DNA of 64,000 nt. Origin: Blumeriella jaapii. Its lineage: Eukaryota; Ascomycota; Leotiomycetes; Helotiales; Drepanopezizaceae. Shown here in pieces: positions 44,998 to 57,345 of this stretch. Under the pieces are notes generated by a model. It made no database searches. It was not told the origin of the DNA and saw nothing but the letters and a program-made list of their open reading frames with translations. The translations under genes were made by a program, and so were the position numbers. The stretch spans positions 1,798,001 to 1,862,000 of the forward strand of contig VWND01000076.1 in NCBI GenBank assembly GCA_009599575.1, read 5' to 3'. Each line of letters begins with the position of its first letter. Position 1 is the stretch's first letter.

Positions 44998-46495
44998 GGA
45001 TTTAACCGAAAACGATCGGAATAAGCCGACTAGCGACAAAAATAAATTTTTAATCGATAATTACGAAACCGAAAACTTTTATTTAATCGTATATTATTTA
45101 ATTATTTTGTTTAAATTATTTAGCGTGCTAAATTATTAATTTAAATTATTCAAAAACTAAATTTTCGATTATATTTTAATCGATAAGAAGTTATATAAAA
45201 TAAAAAACAATATATATTAAAAACGCTTAGTAATAAATAATAAAACCGATAAGTTTTAAGTTATAAAAAAAGCCTACGAAAAAGTATTTTATAAAAAAGC
45301 TGAAGCCATTTATTACCGAATTAAAAACGACTTCTAATAAAAAAAATGCTTCGAAGACTGCAAAACCTTCGTTAAAAGCTGCATTTTTTATTAAAAACGA
45401 AAACCTGGCCGAAAAAAAAATTTATTATATCCGACGTAGTTTTTTAAAATTTAAAAAAAAGTTAATTTCGATATTACACGCGTATTAATTACCGATCGCG
45501 GTTATATATATTTCGTATTCGTTATTAACGATTTATTTAAATGGTTTGAAAAGCGACTTTTCCGAAACGCTATTTTCGAAATTATAGCGACTTTTTTTTA
45601 GAAAAACGTTGTATATCGACACGGTTTGTTCGACAAATTAAACGTCGATAATAAATCCGAAAACAAAAGCGTTGTCGAAACTTTTATAAAAAAATACGAG
45701 ATCTAACGTATTTAAATCTTAGCTTATAATTCGAAAAGCAACGGATTCGTAGAACGAAATTATAAAAATATTTTTAACGGTTTTTTAAAAGCTATTCGAA
45801 AAGATTATAAGCGTTGGTCGCGGAAATTTTCGAAAATGCTTTTTGTTATGCGTATATATATATACGCTTTTATTAAAATAATTTTATTTTTTATTTAATA
45901 CGGCAAAAACGTTCGATTGCTTCTGAAAACAAAATGGCTTGTATAAAGGTTTTATAACGTAATTAAAATGAAAACGAAAGCAGACTTATTGGCAATAAGA
46001 TTTAAATAATTCGATTACCGCGATATAAATATAAAAAAAAAAATTTTAAAAAAGAAAAAATATAAAAAAGTAATTAAAAAAATTTGGGATAAAATTAAAA
46101 TTTTAAAAAAAACGCTAATTAAAAAAGGAAATCTGATTTTAATTTACGACGTTCAGCGCGCTATTAACAAATCGGCCGATATTAAGCTTAATTATAAATG
46201 GCTCGGATCCTACGAAATATACGAAGCCGAATTAAATAAAAGCTATTATAAGCTTACGGAATTCGATAAAACAAAACTGAAAGGAACGTTCGCCGCTAAC
46301 CGGTTAAAGCGATTTTACAAAAAGAATCAGCAAGTTTATTTTTTAGATTTTAAATTAAAAAACGATTCCGATTTCAGCGATTTCGACGACGATTCCGACC
46401 AAAACAATTATACTTTTAAAAAAAAAAATTCTTTGGAAAGGTTTGGAAACAGCCGAATAATAATCCCGCTGCTAAAACCATAATTTAAATCGTGA

Positions 46496-46995
46496 TTTCA
46501 TTTATAACCGAAAAAAAAAAATATTTATAAAATTATTTATTAACTGTTTTATTGTTTTTATTATTTATTTTTTTTCCTTTTTATTATATACTGTTTTACT
46601 GTTTTTGTTTTGCTCGTTTATATACAACTTAATTATTTTGTTTTATATATATTATTTATTTTTAAAACCTTTTTTTATATTATTTGAGACATTTATTATA
46701 CTTTTTTTTGTTTGATTGTACTTTTGTTTATTAAAACAAAAACTTTGTATATATTTAAGCCGTATATTTAATATATTTATATTGCTCGCATATTTTACGA
46801 AAATCATTTTTTATATATTTTATTATTTGCTATTTTTTGTATTATTTACTTTTTTCGTTATTTTGAACGAATGCTTATTTAAATAATTATAATTTATTAG
46901 AAAAATAGCATACGGATTTCCGTGACTTTTTTGAATACAAATATTTTACAATTTCCGTACTTTTTTTCAATTACTTTTTAACAAATATAATATAT
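46496..46995 (+). other. AT-rich spacer between pol and the extra frame of element A
   Basis: About 500 bp of very AT-rich, T-biased sequence without a readable frame, present in B (about 34,990-35,500) and E (about 62,730-63,238) too. A short hairpin ACGGA-TT-TCCGT lies at 46,913-46,924 and is kept, with small changes, in B and E. Could be an intron, an internal promoter or the 3' end of the gag-pol transcript. Confidence 0.4.
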
Positions 46996-49900
46996 TTTTT
47001 CGATTAACAAACCTATCGATATTATATCGTTTTCTAAACAAAGCGTTGCTAAATTTAACAAATTTATTTTTAATTTATTTTAGAACGGAATTATTATACG
47101 CAACTTTTCCGAATTTAAGCAAATATATAATACCGCTATTTTAAATTAATAAGCAGCTTTCGTAAAAGCATTTATAAAACAATTCGATATAATAACTGAA
47201 AACGTTAACGAATTTCTATTCGATTACAAAAACTTCGTTAAAGCTAAATTCGTTCGCAAAAGCTTTAATTACGACAAATTTTTATTAAATTATAACAACG
47301 TTTTAAAAGCTTTCGCCGGAGCAAAAAAAGCTCGAAATAACAAAAAAAAAATAACAAACCGAATTTTGCGTTTTTTGCTAAACTAACGAAAAAAAAATAT
47401 TTAAAAATACGTTTTTAGCAAAATCACCGGTATTATTCCATTTCGGCATTTCGCTCGCTTTTTCGAAACTATTACTTTTACGAAAAAAAAAGTCTGGGTA
47501 TTAAACGTTTATATTTTTAAAACGCAAGTTCTGAAAACCAACAATCCAAAAGCCCGCAGATTTATAAGCTTTTTTATAACTGTTTGCAAATTAATCGACG
47601 ATACTATACAATCGCTAAAAGGAATTTTAATCGGTTGCGAAATTTTAAATTTAATTTTTTTTTAAAACAAAAAACTAAGCGTCGTCAAATGCGGCATTTT
47701 TATACCGAAAAAAAAAAACGACGGCATTTCGATATTTTAAATTTACGACGACGAAAAAAATAAAAAAGTTAATATTATCTTCGTTTAATTCGAAAAAACA
47801 TACGCGATAGCAATTAATATTTTTAAAACAGCTAAAACAATTCAGCGATTTTTATTTTTAATTATCGAAAACGAATCCGAAAATAAAACTAAAAGCGTAA
47901 TAATAAATAATCGTTTATTCGAATACAAAAAACTTATTATATTTATAAAAACAATTCCGGAAAAAATAAAAACAAAAAACGTAAAAAAACGCGCCGATAT
48001 TTCCGAAATCTTTTTTATTCGAAAAAAAAAATTATTCGCGTCGTTAGCAAAAAAAGCATCGCGAATAAAAACAGCCGGAAATCGACGCCGAATTATAAGC
48101 TTTAAGCTAATTAATAAAAAACGCGACGATTTTACAAAATCAAATTTAAAAATCTTAGTATTCCGAAAAAAAAAAACTTAAACGATTCTGAATTTGATTT
48201 TTCGAAATTAAATACGCAAATATTAAAAACGCCTGCTGCGTTTAAAAACGTCGTACCGTTAATATTTCAAACTTTAATAAAAGCATTTAAAATCTCGATT
48301 ATTATACGATTCGACCGAAAAAGCTTAAAAAAAAATATCGAAATTATCGCGAAAAAAATTATATAAAAAGCATAAAATCAAATTATTTTGTTTAAAACTT
48401 TCGCTTTCGACGACGAAACGATTCAAAAGTTTTATTTCGATATTTTTATATAAAAACTAAATAAATCCGTCAGCTTTTTTTTTTTTGCTTCGAACGAAAA
48501 TTAAACCAAACTTTTTTCGGAAAATTATAAATATAATACGCTAAAGCAAATAAAAAAGATTTTTAAAAACGATAATCCGTTTTTACTCGAATTTTTCTTC
48601 GCTGAAAAACTCCGATTTTTTAATTTCGTTTTTACGAATAACGTTAACGCCAGAAAAAACGGTAAATTTTGCTATTTTTACGTACGCTGTTACGCGGCGT
48701 ATTACGATTTAATTATAAAAAAAATCGACGTTATCGGCTTCGCTAATCGATTCGCTGCTATTAAAAATTCGGATTACGACGTATTCGAAATTAATTTTAA
48801 TAATTAATTTATATTCCGACGAAAAACTGCGAAAACTATTTAAGCATATGCTAAAGCTTATTTAAAATACGCAAATTTCAAAACAAACCCTAAAGCATTT
48901 AACGCGATTATAAAATTCGACTAAAACGTAAAAAAATAAAACAACGAATATTTCTAAAAACCGACTTTTTTAGTTTTTCGACCGAAAATATATTTTAAAA
49001 TCTATCTGAACTAAATTGCGAATTCGTTAATTACGTAAGGTTTCATAACGGAAAAAACAAGCCATTATTATATTTTATAAAAAAAAAAATAATTATATAT
49101 AAATACTATTTCCGATTAGTTAAAACTTAAAAAGCGCTTACAGCTTTTTTCGCTAATATATTTTATAATTTTATTTAATAAGCTTTTAAAATGCATCCCG
49201 GCCTTTATTTCGCTATTTTAATTATTCGAAATTTCGGAAACTGCCGCTTCGTAGCATATTTTAACGTTTCGATTGCTTTAAGTTTCGTTGATTCCGACCG
49301 TATTACGATTATAAAATTCGATATCGCCGATTTTTAAAAAAAAAAAAAAATCGAAAATTTTATCGACGCTATTTTCGATTATTACGTTCTGTTTGTATTC
49401 GCATATAACTCGAAAATAATCGAAATTTACCTGCAATTATACTACGACGCCAAGCTAACTAAAACCATTTAAAAAAGCCCAGCTTTTTCGTATTTCAGCG
49501 CGTTTAAAACAATAGCTTCGGCTATTTTATCGGATTACGAAACCGAAAATTATAAAATAAAAAATAAAATAACTTTTGTCAGCTTTTCGATTAAATAAAA
49601 GGTTTTCGTTAAATTCAAAATCCAAAAAACCGACGGCGCGATGCTAATTTATTCGAATAATTATACGGCGCAAAAATATAAAAATTATTTCGAAAACAAT
49701 AATCCGATAAGCAATCTGATATTATTTATATTACGGCGAAAGCAATTACAGCATTTTCGATAATTTCGATTATAAACGATTATTTCCGAATTATTTCGTA
49801 AAATAGTCTTTTTTATAAGCTTCGAAGCTTTTTTAAAAATATTCGTCGATAAATAATCGTAATCCGACCTATTAGTTTTGCGCGAAGCAAAAGCGTTAAT

Positions 49901-50264
49901 CGGTTTTAATCACGATAAATTAATCGATTACTTTTACAATTTTAATATAAGATTTTTCAGCGCCTTTTGCGAAGCGTAGAACCACGTTTAAAAGCTGAAA
50001 TTTACTATTTACGGAGAAAAATCGTAAAAAATACTCGTCGCGGCGACATTTAATAATATTATCGACGAAAAGGTTATTAAAACGTTCGTAAGCTTAAACG
50101 ACACTTCGATAAACATTTTATCGAGCCATTTTTTAAAAAAGCAAAATAAACAAAATAATTTAAACGATAAGCGAAACGCTACCTTTCTATAAAAGCCAAT
50201 AGTAAAAAGGTCAAAAACGGGTTAAAAAACCGAAAGAGTATAAAGCTAAAAAATTCGGCTTTTA
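46996..50264 (+). pseudogene. Element A extra frame (ORF3) of unknown function, RIP-mutated
   Basis: Same strand as gag-pol and same position as in B and E. One frame can be followed through many TAA/TAG codons for about 1,090 codons. Readable segments are AAFVKAFIKQFDIITENVNE, GIIPFRHFARFFETITFT, ETIQKFYFDIFI, CYFYVRCYAAYYDLIIKKID, KMHPGLYFAILIIRNFGNC and DGAMLIYSNNYTAQKYKNYF. No match to RT, RNase H, integrase, protease, Gag or a known envelope is visible. It may be a captured gene or a lineage-specific accessory protein of the element. Confidence 0.65.
48034..48066 (+). repeat. 33-bp palindromic unit in ORF3 of element A
   Basis: ATTCGCGTCGT...GCATCGCGAAT, 33 bp; reads in frame as FASLAKKASRI, comparable to the pol inserts. 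Confidence 0.7.
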
Positions 50265-50371
50265 ATTAATTAGTTTTTAAATTATATAAAATAAACTAGA
50301 TTGTATTTATTAAAATTATGTTTTTTTTTGATCGTAATTAAAAACGATTACGTATATTATTTAAAACAAAA

Positions 50372-50637
50372 TATAAAACGGTAATATTTTATATTAATAG
50401 AAATTAATAATTTTAGCTATAATCGAAGTATAAACCCTTCCGAAACCTTTTGCTATTAATTATCTTTAACAGGTATAAAAGCAAAGCATTTTTTTAAATA
50501 ATATTATAAGCACGCAATTCAATTTATATCTTTATTTTTTTTTTTTTTTTTTCTTCAGTCTTTTTTAGGAATTCCCTAGACTATCTTACCCATCGACATG
50601 TGGCCGTATCAGTCTGGTTTTCCTACCTACTTTTACA
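50372..50637 (+). repeat. 3' LTR of element A
   Basis: Inner (left) half heavily AT-mutated; outer (right) end preserved (CCATCGACATGTGGCCGTAT), the mirror image of the 5' LTR. Confidence 0.9.
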
Positions 50638-50876
50638 TTATTCATATATATAAAGCTTTTTTCTTTTAGCAACCTCCGCCTTTTGCAATTATTAATTCTA
50701 AATAAATATTTTTGTTACAAAACCAAAAGCTCGTTTTTTATATTATATAAACACGGCGACTAATTGATTAATCTTTTAGTCCTCCGACTAATTAAATCGT
50801 TATATTATTAATAATTCTTTTTCTACGCTAGCGACGGCGTAAACAATTTTTTTTTTCGAATTTTTTACGGATTATA

Positions 50877-51170
50877 TGTTACGATCCTGGCTGCTAGTCT
50901 AGTGGTATGGCTGCTAGTGGTATGGCTGCCAGTGGTATGGCTGCCAGTGGTATGGTTGCCAGTGGTATGAATGCTGGTGGTGTTGGATTAAGGTTTGGGC
51001 ACGGACCACCTCGGCCACTAAGCCTCGCGCTAAATTACGTGATTTATAAGCGCAACTTATTATATATAAAATTCGCGATCTCGAGCATTTTAGCTCGGTG
51101 TTTTTTTTATAATTTATATACGTATTTTTTGGTTTATATTATTCCGATTACTTTTAAATTAGTTATAATA
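50877..51170 (+). repeat. 5' LTR of element D with 15-bp tandem repeats
   Basis: Starts with TGTTACGATCCTGGCTGC and about five tandem copies of a GGTATGGCTGCCAGT-type 15-mer (50,897-50,975). A CCGAGC-type hairpin (TCGAGCATTTTAGCTCGG) lies near 51,080-51,100. The outer left side is preserved, the right side AT-mutated. Confidence 0.88.
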
Positions 51171-51419
51171 TAAAAAAAAACCAAACAATTTTCGCTAAAA
51201 AGCTTTGTATCCACGGTTAAAAACTCGATCTGCTTTTGTAATTCGAACTTTTTTCAGACCGCTCGTACCGACGTTTATTTATCGGTGTTTTGATCAGAAT
51301 TTTTTTTTATTAATTTTATTTTCAGAAAAAACTAAAATCTTTTTTTTTTATTAATTCGATCTGCTTTTGCAATTCGAATCGCCCTTTTTTTTTTAATATA
51401 TCCTATGCTTTTTTTATAA

Positions 51420-54400
51420 ATCGACGCGGCATCCGAAAACGAACGCAATCCGTACGATTCGGCTTCGAATTAGCATTTTTACTTTTTGCTTTTGCTTTTG
51501 GCGCTTTCGAATTTCTATTCGTTTTAGGCTTTTTCGACGATTTTGGCAGCGAATTTTTATTTTACGACTTTTTTACCGAACCATAATTATTTGCTAAATT
51601 TTTTCGCTTTATTATCGAATTTAAAATCGAATTGTACGACGCTAATATTTTAATATTTTTAAACCGACGAATGCTTTTAAACCGATTATTTAGCATATTT
51701 GCTAACGCTGAAAGATTTATTACGGCCTAACAGCTTTAAATCGCCTAAATAATCGCTTAAACTATCGCCGCCGCTCGTTTTCCAGCTTTTTCCGCCAATA
51801 TCGTTCGCAACGCTTTTTTTTTATTTCGAGTTTCGCGCGCTTTTATCGCAGACTTTTAATTAATTTCCGAATATTACTTTTTCGTTTTCGATTTAGCTAT
51901 TTTCCGAATCGAACTATTTAAAATCAAATATTTTCGCTACATTTTTAACGATTATTAAAAAAAATTTAAATATAACGTATAAAAAATAAATATAAAACTG
52001 TTTATTAAAAAGTATTTAAAAAACTTTATATAAAATATAAATTAAGCTAAAGCATATTTTAAATATATTATTAAAAAGGCAAAAACTATTATTTTAAAGC
52101 ATTTGAATTTCGAATTCTATAATTAAATCCAATCGGCCCGAAACGTTTTTCGTATTTTTAATTAGCGCTTTTTTAATTACAACCGCGTTTAATTTGCTAA
52201 ATTGTAATATAATAAGTTTTATATAAATAACGGTCAGATTTATAATAACTTTCGTTTTTTGTTTATTTATTACGCAATTATTAGCAAAATTGCTAAAAAC
52301 CGTTGATTTGAAAATATATGCGAAAAGATTATTTTTATTTTTAAATACGATTTTCGAATAAAAAAATACAAAATAAATAATAATTATATTATTTTAAACG
52401 AGTTTTTAGCCGTTGCGAATAAAAAGTTACGTAATATCCGAATTGAAAAAATAGTTTTTGCTCGTCGCATAAATTTTTTTTTTTTATTATAACTTTTGCT
52501 AATCAGAATTTTAAATATATTTCCGGTATTTTTAAAGCTTTATAACGTTTTATTTTTCTAGCTTTTTTTGCTCGCACGGCTTTTTTTTTTTTTTAATAAA
52601 GATTTTTACGAACGTATAACTGTTATTTTTACTATCTTCGGTTTTTTCCGTTTAGCTGCGCGTTTTTTTAGCATTTGTTATAATTGCGGCAAGCCCGGCC
52701 ATTTCGCAAACGTTTGTTTCGACGCTAAGTTTAGTCGCAAAATCGCCGAAATAATTATCGACGAAAAGCAAAACGATTTATTAAAAAACTTTTAAGCCGT
52801 AGCAAAAACTTTTATTATAACAAAAAATTAGATTTGTAAAAGGATTTGAAATTTAACCAGCGCTTTTTAATAAAAAAGCGACAGTTTTTAATTTTTATAA
52901 AATTAATACGTAATAAATTATATATTAAAATATTTATATATATCGATAGCGAAGCTAATATCTTCGATACGATTAAAACTTTTTTAATATATTAATTTTT
53001 TTAATATTTCGAAATAAATTTTATTCGGCTGCACAAGCTTATTATATCCACCGGCTATAATAGCGAGCCGGAAAAACTTTTTTTTTTATTATTTTTTTTT
53101 TTTTATAATTAACCGATATCGTATAAATTTTCCTTTTTTAATTATAAATTTAAGCTTTACCGACGTTTTTATTAGTCGCAAATTTTTATAGCACTACGAT
53201 TTAAAGCAAACGTATAGCCAAAAAAAAAAAAAAAAAAAAAATAGCTATTCGATATGCCCGTTATTTTTTATTTTAACGAACAGTTATTCGTCGATTTTAA
53301 TTAGCGAAAAAAACTTAAAATGCTTAATCGCATATATTAAAAAAATGCAAACAAACGAAACAGCGTAATAAAAGCTTTATATATTTTTGTTAATATTTTT
53401 ATAACGATTAAAAAAGCTTATTTAAGTTTTGGAGCTGATAAACCTTTTACGTTTATACGAAATTTTAAAAGCAGTTTGTATAAAATAAAAAAGTTTTTTA
53501 TTAACAGTCCTGAACCGATCAAGCCGGTTTTTTTAACCGGGCCAATTGTTACCTTTTTTACTTTTAATTGCAATATCAGCTGTATTTTCGCTTTTGCATT
53601 TAATATTTTATAAATACGTTACGAAAAGCGAATGCGAATCGCAAAAAAAAAAAAGTTATTATTATTCAGCGATTATACGTTTGTTGCTTTTATATATAAT
53701 ATAAACAAAAAACGTTTCCGCCGTGCGAAAATCGCCGAATTTAAAAAAATTATATAATTCGCGGTAATAAAAAGCATTTCCGTTTTCGACGTTTTGCAAA
53801 CCAAATATAACGATAACGTGGTTTGTAAAAAAGTTTTTTTTAATTTAATATTCGGAATTCGAAAAATTATTTTATAAATAAAAAAGCGATAAGCTCGTTT
53901 TTCGCCGCTTTGGTATAAATTATAAAATATATTTTGCTACGAAAAATACGCTTTTTATAAAATTATTCAAACGCTTTACGAATAAACAGTTTATAAAAAT
54001 CAAAAGTTATATTTTCGATAATTTATACAAAAGCTTTATTAAACTTTTTAATGCTTTTTTCGCCGTTTCGATTTTATTTATTAAAAAGTCAAACGGCTTT
54101 ATACGTTTGTATATCGATTATCGCAAGTTTAACGATTTTACGAAAAAAGATTTTTACTTTTTATTTTTAATTAACGAAATACTAGCGCAAATTATTAAAA
54201 CTAAAATATTTACGAAAATTAATATTTAATAAATATTCAATCGAATCCGAATATCCGAAAAATTTAAAAAATTAATTAATTTTCGTATCCGATACGGCAT
54301 ATATAAATATAAAATCCTTTCGTTCGGTTTTATTAATAAGCCCGTTATATTTTAACGTTTTATTAATAACATTTTTATAAAACATTTAAATAATTCTGTT

Positions 54401-57000
54401 CGGCGTATTTTAACGATATTTTTATTTAGTTCGCAAATAATTTAAAATATAAAATTTACGTTAAAAAAATTCTGTCGATTTTAAAAAAACATAATTTAAA
54501 AACTAATATTAAAAAATGCGAATTTAATATTACGAAAATTAAATTCTTAAATTTCGTTATTAATATTTAAAATATTAAAATAAACCCGGAAAAAATCGCT
54601 ATTATTAAAAACTAATAATATATAGCGAATATACGAAGCGTGCAAAGCTTTTTAAGCTTTTGCAATTTTTATAAACGTTTTATAGCCGGCTACAACCGCA
54701 TTTGCCGCTTTTTTATTGCTTTTATAAATAAAAACGTTTTTTTCGTATTCGAAAAAAAGCAGAAAAACGCATAGGAAGCATTGCGCAAAGCTTTGCTAAA
54801 TGCTTTTATTTTATGCTATTACGATTTTTATAAGCAAACGCGCCTGGAAACCGACTTTTTTAATAAAATAATAATTAGCGTATTATCGTAATTGCAAAAA
54901 AATAATTTTTATTATTCGATCGGTTTTTTTTTTAAAATTATAATCGATGCCGAATTTAATTATCCGATTTACGATAAAAAGCTTTTCGCTATTTTTCGCT
55001 TTTTTAAAAATTATAAGCCGAAACTGTTAAGCGCTTAAAAAAATATATATATATATATCGATCATCGCGCTTTAAAATATTTTATAATAATTAAAAACTT
55101 TTCGGCCCGATAAATCCGATAGGCCGAGTTTTTCGCCGATTTTCATTTTACAATTATATATCGGTCGGAAATTATTAATACGCTCGTTAATTTTTTTTTT
55201 CGTAAAAATCAAAATATTTCCTTATTAAAAGCACGATAGCGAACAGCTCGAAAACAGCAAATGCTTTCAAACGATAAATTAAATCTTTAAATTTTAAAAA
55301 AAATAGCTGCTAAAAGCATAATTACGCTAACGCTTATAAAAATAGCTTTCGATAAGTACGATAATAATAACATTTTTTTCGAAAAAAAACAACGAAACCG
55401 AAAAAAATAAAATGCTTATAAAAAAACTCGCAAACCCAATTTTCGTAATCGCATACGATATGCATAATTATATAATTATAAACGATTTGCTGCAAGCTAA
55501 TAAAAACTTTTTTTTTTTTCGAAGCGCAACGAATGCAAATCCGCAATTATAATTTTAATTATTAATTGCGATAAAACAAATTGTTTTTTCAAAGCAGATT
55601 AATAATGCTTTTGGAATTTTCCGAACTGCGAATTTTTTTGATCCGATAAATCTACGAATAGTTTTGCGTAATATACGCTGAAATAAAAAAAATAAAACTT
55701 TTGATCGGTCGCAAATATTATTAAAAAATTATAAAAACAAATATATAACAATACGTTTCGAATTGTCGTTGTATACGAATAAAAACTAGGCGCGATAAGA
55801 TTTCGGACTTTTTAAAACTTTTGCTTATATTTAGCAGGCTTTATTAATATTTAACGATAAATTTTACGAAACTTTTATTAAACGAAAATAATCACGACTT
55901 CGCTTTTGTAATAATAAATCGCCTGTTTAAAAAGCTTTTGTCATTTTTTTATTATAAAATTATTATAACGAAAAAATTGGCAGCTTTGTTTTTAATTTAT
56001 TAAATGCGCTATTTCGGCATGCCGGATTTAATTGTTTCGGACCGAAAAACTTAATTTGTTTCGGTTTTTTAGCAAAAATTCTGTCGTATATTAAAAACCA
56101 AAATTAAATTAATTATTACATATAATTTTAATATCGATAGGCAGATCGAAATAATAAACTAATATATTAAGCAACGCTTTCGCCTTTTTTGCTTTTATTA
56201 TTAAAACAATTGGAAACGCTTTTTACTTTTAATAAATATTATATAATTAATTTTGCCGTACGAATTTTTCGGCAACGTTTTTCTTTTTTAAATTTTAAAT
56301 AAATATAAAACTCGTATATTCTGAAATATAAACAATTTCCGTTTTTTTCGCTCGGCTATCGAAAAGCTTAACCGCGATAAAGTTTTGCATTTGGTTTTCC
56401 GAGCTAAAAAAATTGTAAAATACGCATAATCGTTTATTACGTAATAACAAGCTAAAATAAAACGCTTCGTTAATTTGTATAAACGACCGGTAAATTGGAA
56501 TATAAGCGACGAAATATTAATAAATATTAAAAATTAAAAGCTCGACCGATTTTTCCGAAAACTTTCGGATAAATAATACGGCTTAATTAAAATCGTCGAT
56601 AAAATAAAAAAAAATAAAAAATTTAACTTTTTCGCAGATTAATTAATTTATTTAATTTTTTATTTATATTCGCTTCGAAAGCATATTAACAACCTTTTAT
56701 TTGGCCAACGCCGCTCCGAACTAACTTTTATTTAATTACTTTTCGAGCAAACGAAATAAAAAATCGAAAAAATAATAAATTCGAAATTATATAAAAAAGT
56801 ATTGCAATACCAAATTAATTAAAAAAGCGCTGATAAAAATTTCGAAATAATATTGTTATTTTAACGCTATAACGGCCTTTTATATTTTTCAAGCATTTTA
56901 TCGATTATATTCTACCGCCAAAAGCCTTTTACGAGCGCTTTCCGCATAATTGCAAGCTTATAACAAAAGCAGGAAAAATTATATTAAATTGAAAAACGAT
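51420..57000 (+). pseudogene. Element D gag-pol relic
   Basis: The Gag zinc knuckle CYNCGKPGHFANVC (52,676-52,717) is a perfect CX2CX4HX4C. The protease relic IYIDSEANIF is near 52,945. RT is at about 54,060-54,620 with IDYRKFNDFTKKD and a stretch KYKILSFGFINKPVIF. RNase H ends near 55,060 with IDHRALKYF and then FADFHFTIIYRS. Integrase lies at about 55,890-56,560 (YQMRYFGMPDLIVSDRKTQFVS). Near 56,760-56,870, IEKIINSKLYKKVLQYQI resembles a decayed chromodomain, suggesting a chromovirus-type Gypsy element. Many TAA/TAG stops. Confidence 0.85.
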
Positions 57001-57036
57001 AGATTTATAATTGCAATTGCGAAAACGCAGTTTTTC

Positions 57037-57051
57037 GGAGGGGGGGAATAG
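57037..57051 (+). other. Polypurine tract of element D
   Basis: GGAGGGGGGGAATAG immediately left of the 3' LTR, the plus-strand primer site expected for an LTR element. Its G-run escaped RIP. Confidence 0.8.
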
Positions 57052-57345
57052 TATTACGATCCTGGCTGCTAGTTTAGTAATATGGCTGCTAGTGGTATAG
57101 CTGCCAGTGGTATGGCTGCCAATGGTATAATTGCCAATGGTATAAATACTAGTGGTGTTGGATTAAAGTTTGGATACGAACCATCTCGGCCATTAGGCCT
57201 CGCGCTAAGTCACGTGACCCATAAGCGCAACCTATTGTATATAAAATTCGCGACCCCGAGCATTCTAGCTCGGTGTTTTTTTTTTAATTTACATGCGTAC
57301 CTTTTGGTCCATATCATTCCGATCATTCTCAAGCTAGCTGTGATA
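57052..57345 (+). repeat. 3' LTR of element D
   Basis: Starts TATTACGATCC (G-to-A at the second base). The left half is mutated in the repeat units; the right half is preserved (CTCGCGCTAAGTCACGTGAC). Confidence 0.88.

Larger units (their letters stand above)
42656..46495 (+). pseudogene. Element A pol relic (protease end, RT, RNase H, integrase)
   Basis: Continues the frame broken at 31,361. RT signs are FDFTEISQFSFNVTFHIDI, KIFEFCHGPYKNK- and, near 43,920-43,990, FYVNDVGIKSSKLYYNNK, the decayed counterpart of a FLDDVG catalytic stretch. RNase H is at about 44,370-44,790 (RIDYSLNAKEIILIIDANIFG, SRFESGL-SAEIRYDAIKRKYR). Integrase spans about 45,170-45,900: NFDITRVLITDRGYIYFVFV, DNKSENKS and LAYNSKSNGFVERNYKNIF carry the D, D and E positions. 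The C-terminal tail (46,130-46,330, VQRAINKSADIKLNYKWLG, FAANRLKRFYKK) resembles Gypsy integrase ends. Stops are TAA/TAG at former Gln codons. Confidence 0.83.
28052..50637 (+). mobile_element. 11.3-kb Gypsy-type LTR element A (plus strand), interrupted by element B
   Basis: LTRs of 266 bp at 28052-28317 and 50372-50637 start TGTAAAACGG (TATAAAACGG when mutated) and end in CTTTTACA or TTTTATA. The target site is CTAT at 28048-28051 and TTAT at 50638-50641, one RIP-type change apart. Without element B (31,362-42,651 plus its duplicated ATAC) the length is about 11.3 kb. Order: LTR, leader, gag, protease, RT, RNase H, integrase, AT-rich spacer, large extra frame, LTR. All frames are broken by RIP stops. 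Confidence 0.88.
50877..57345 (+). mobile_element. 6.5-kb Gypsy LTR element D
   Basis: LTRs of 294 bp at 50877-51170 and 57052-57345 (TGTTACGATCC...GTGATA), target duplication TTATA at 50872-50876 and 57346-57350. It is inserted in the core of the family C element. The interior has CCHC Gag, protease, RT, RNase H and integrase relics and a possible chromodomain, in Ty3/Gypsy order. A polypurine tract precedes the 3' LTR. Frames are broken by RIP. Confidence 0.9.

Noticed and set aside
50896..50975. CRISPR-like or satellite array from regularly spaced repeats
   Set aside because: The units are 15-bp head-to-tail repeats without spacers, lying inside an LTR of a fungal element.
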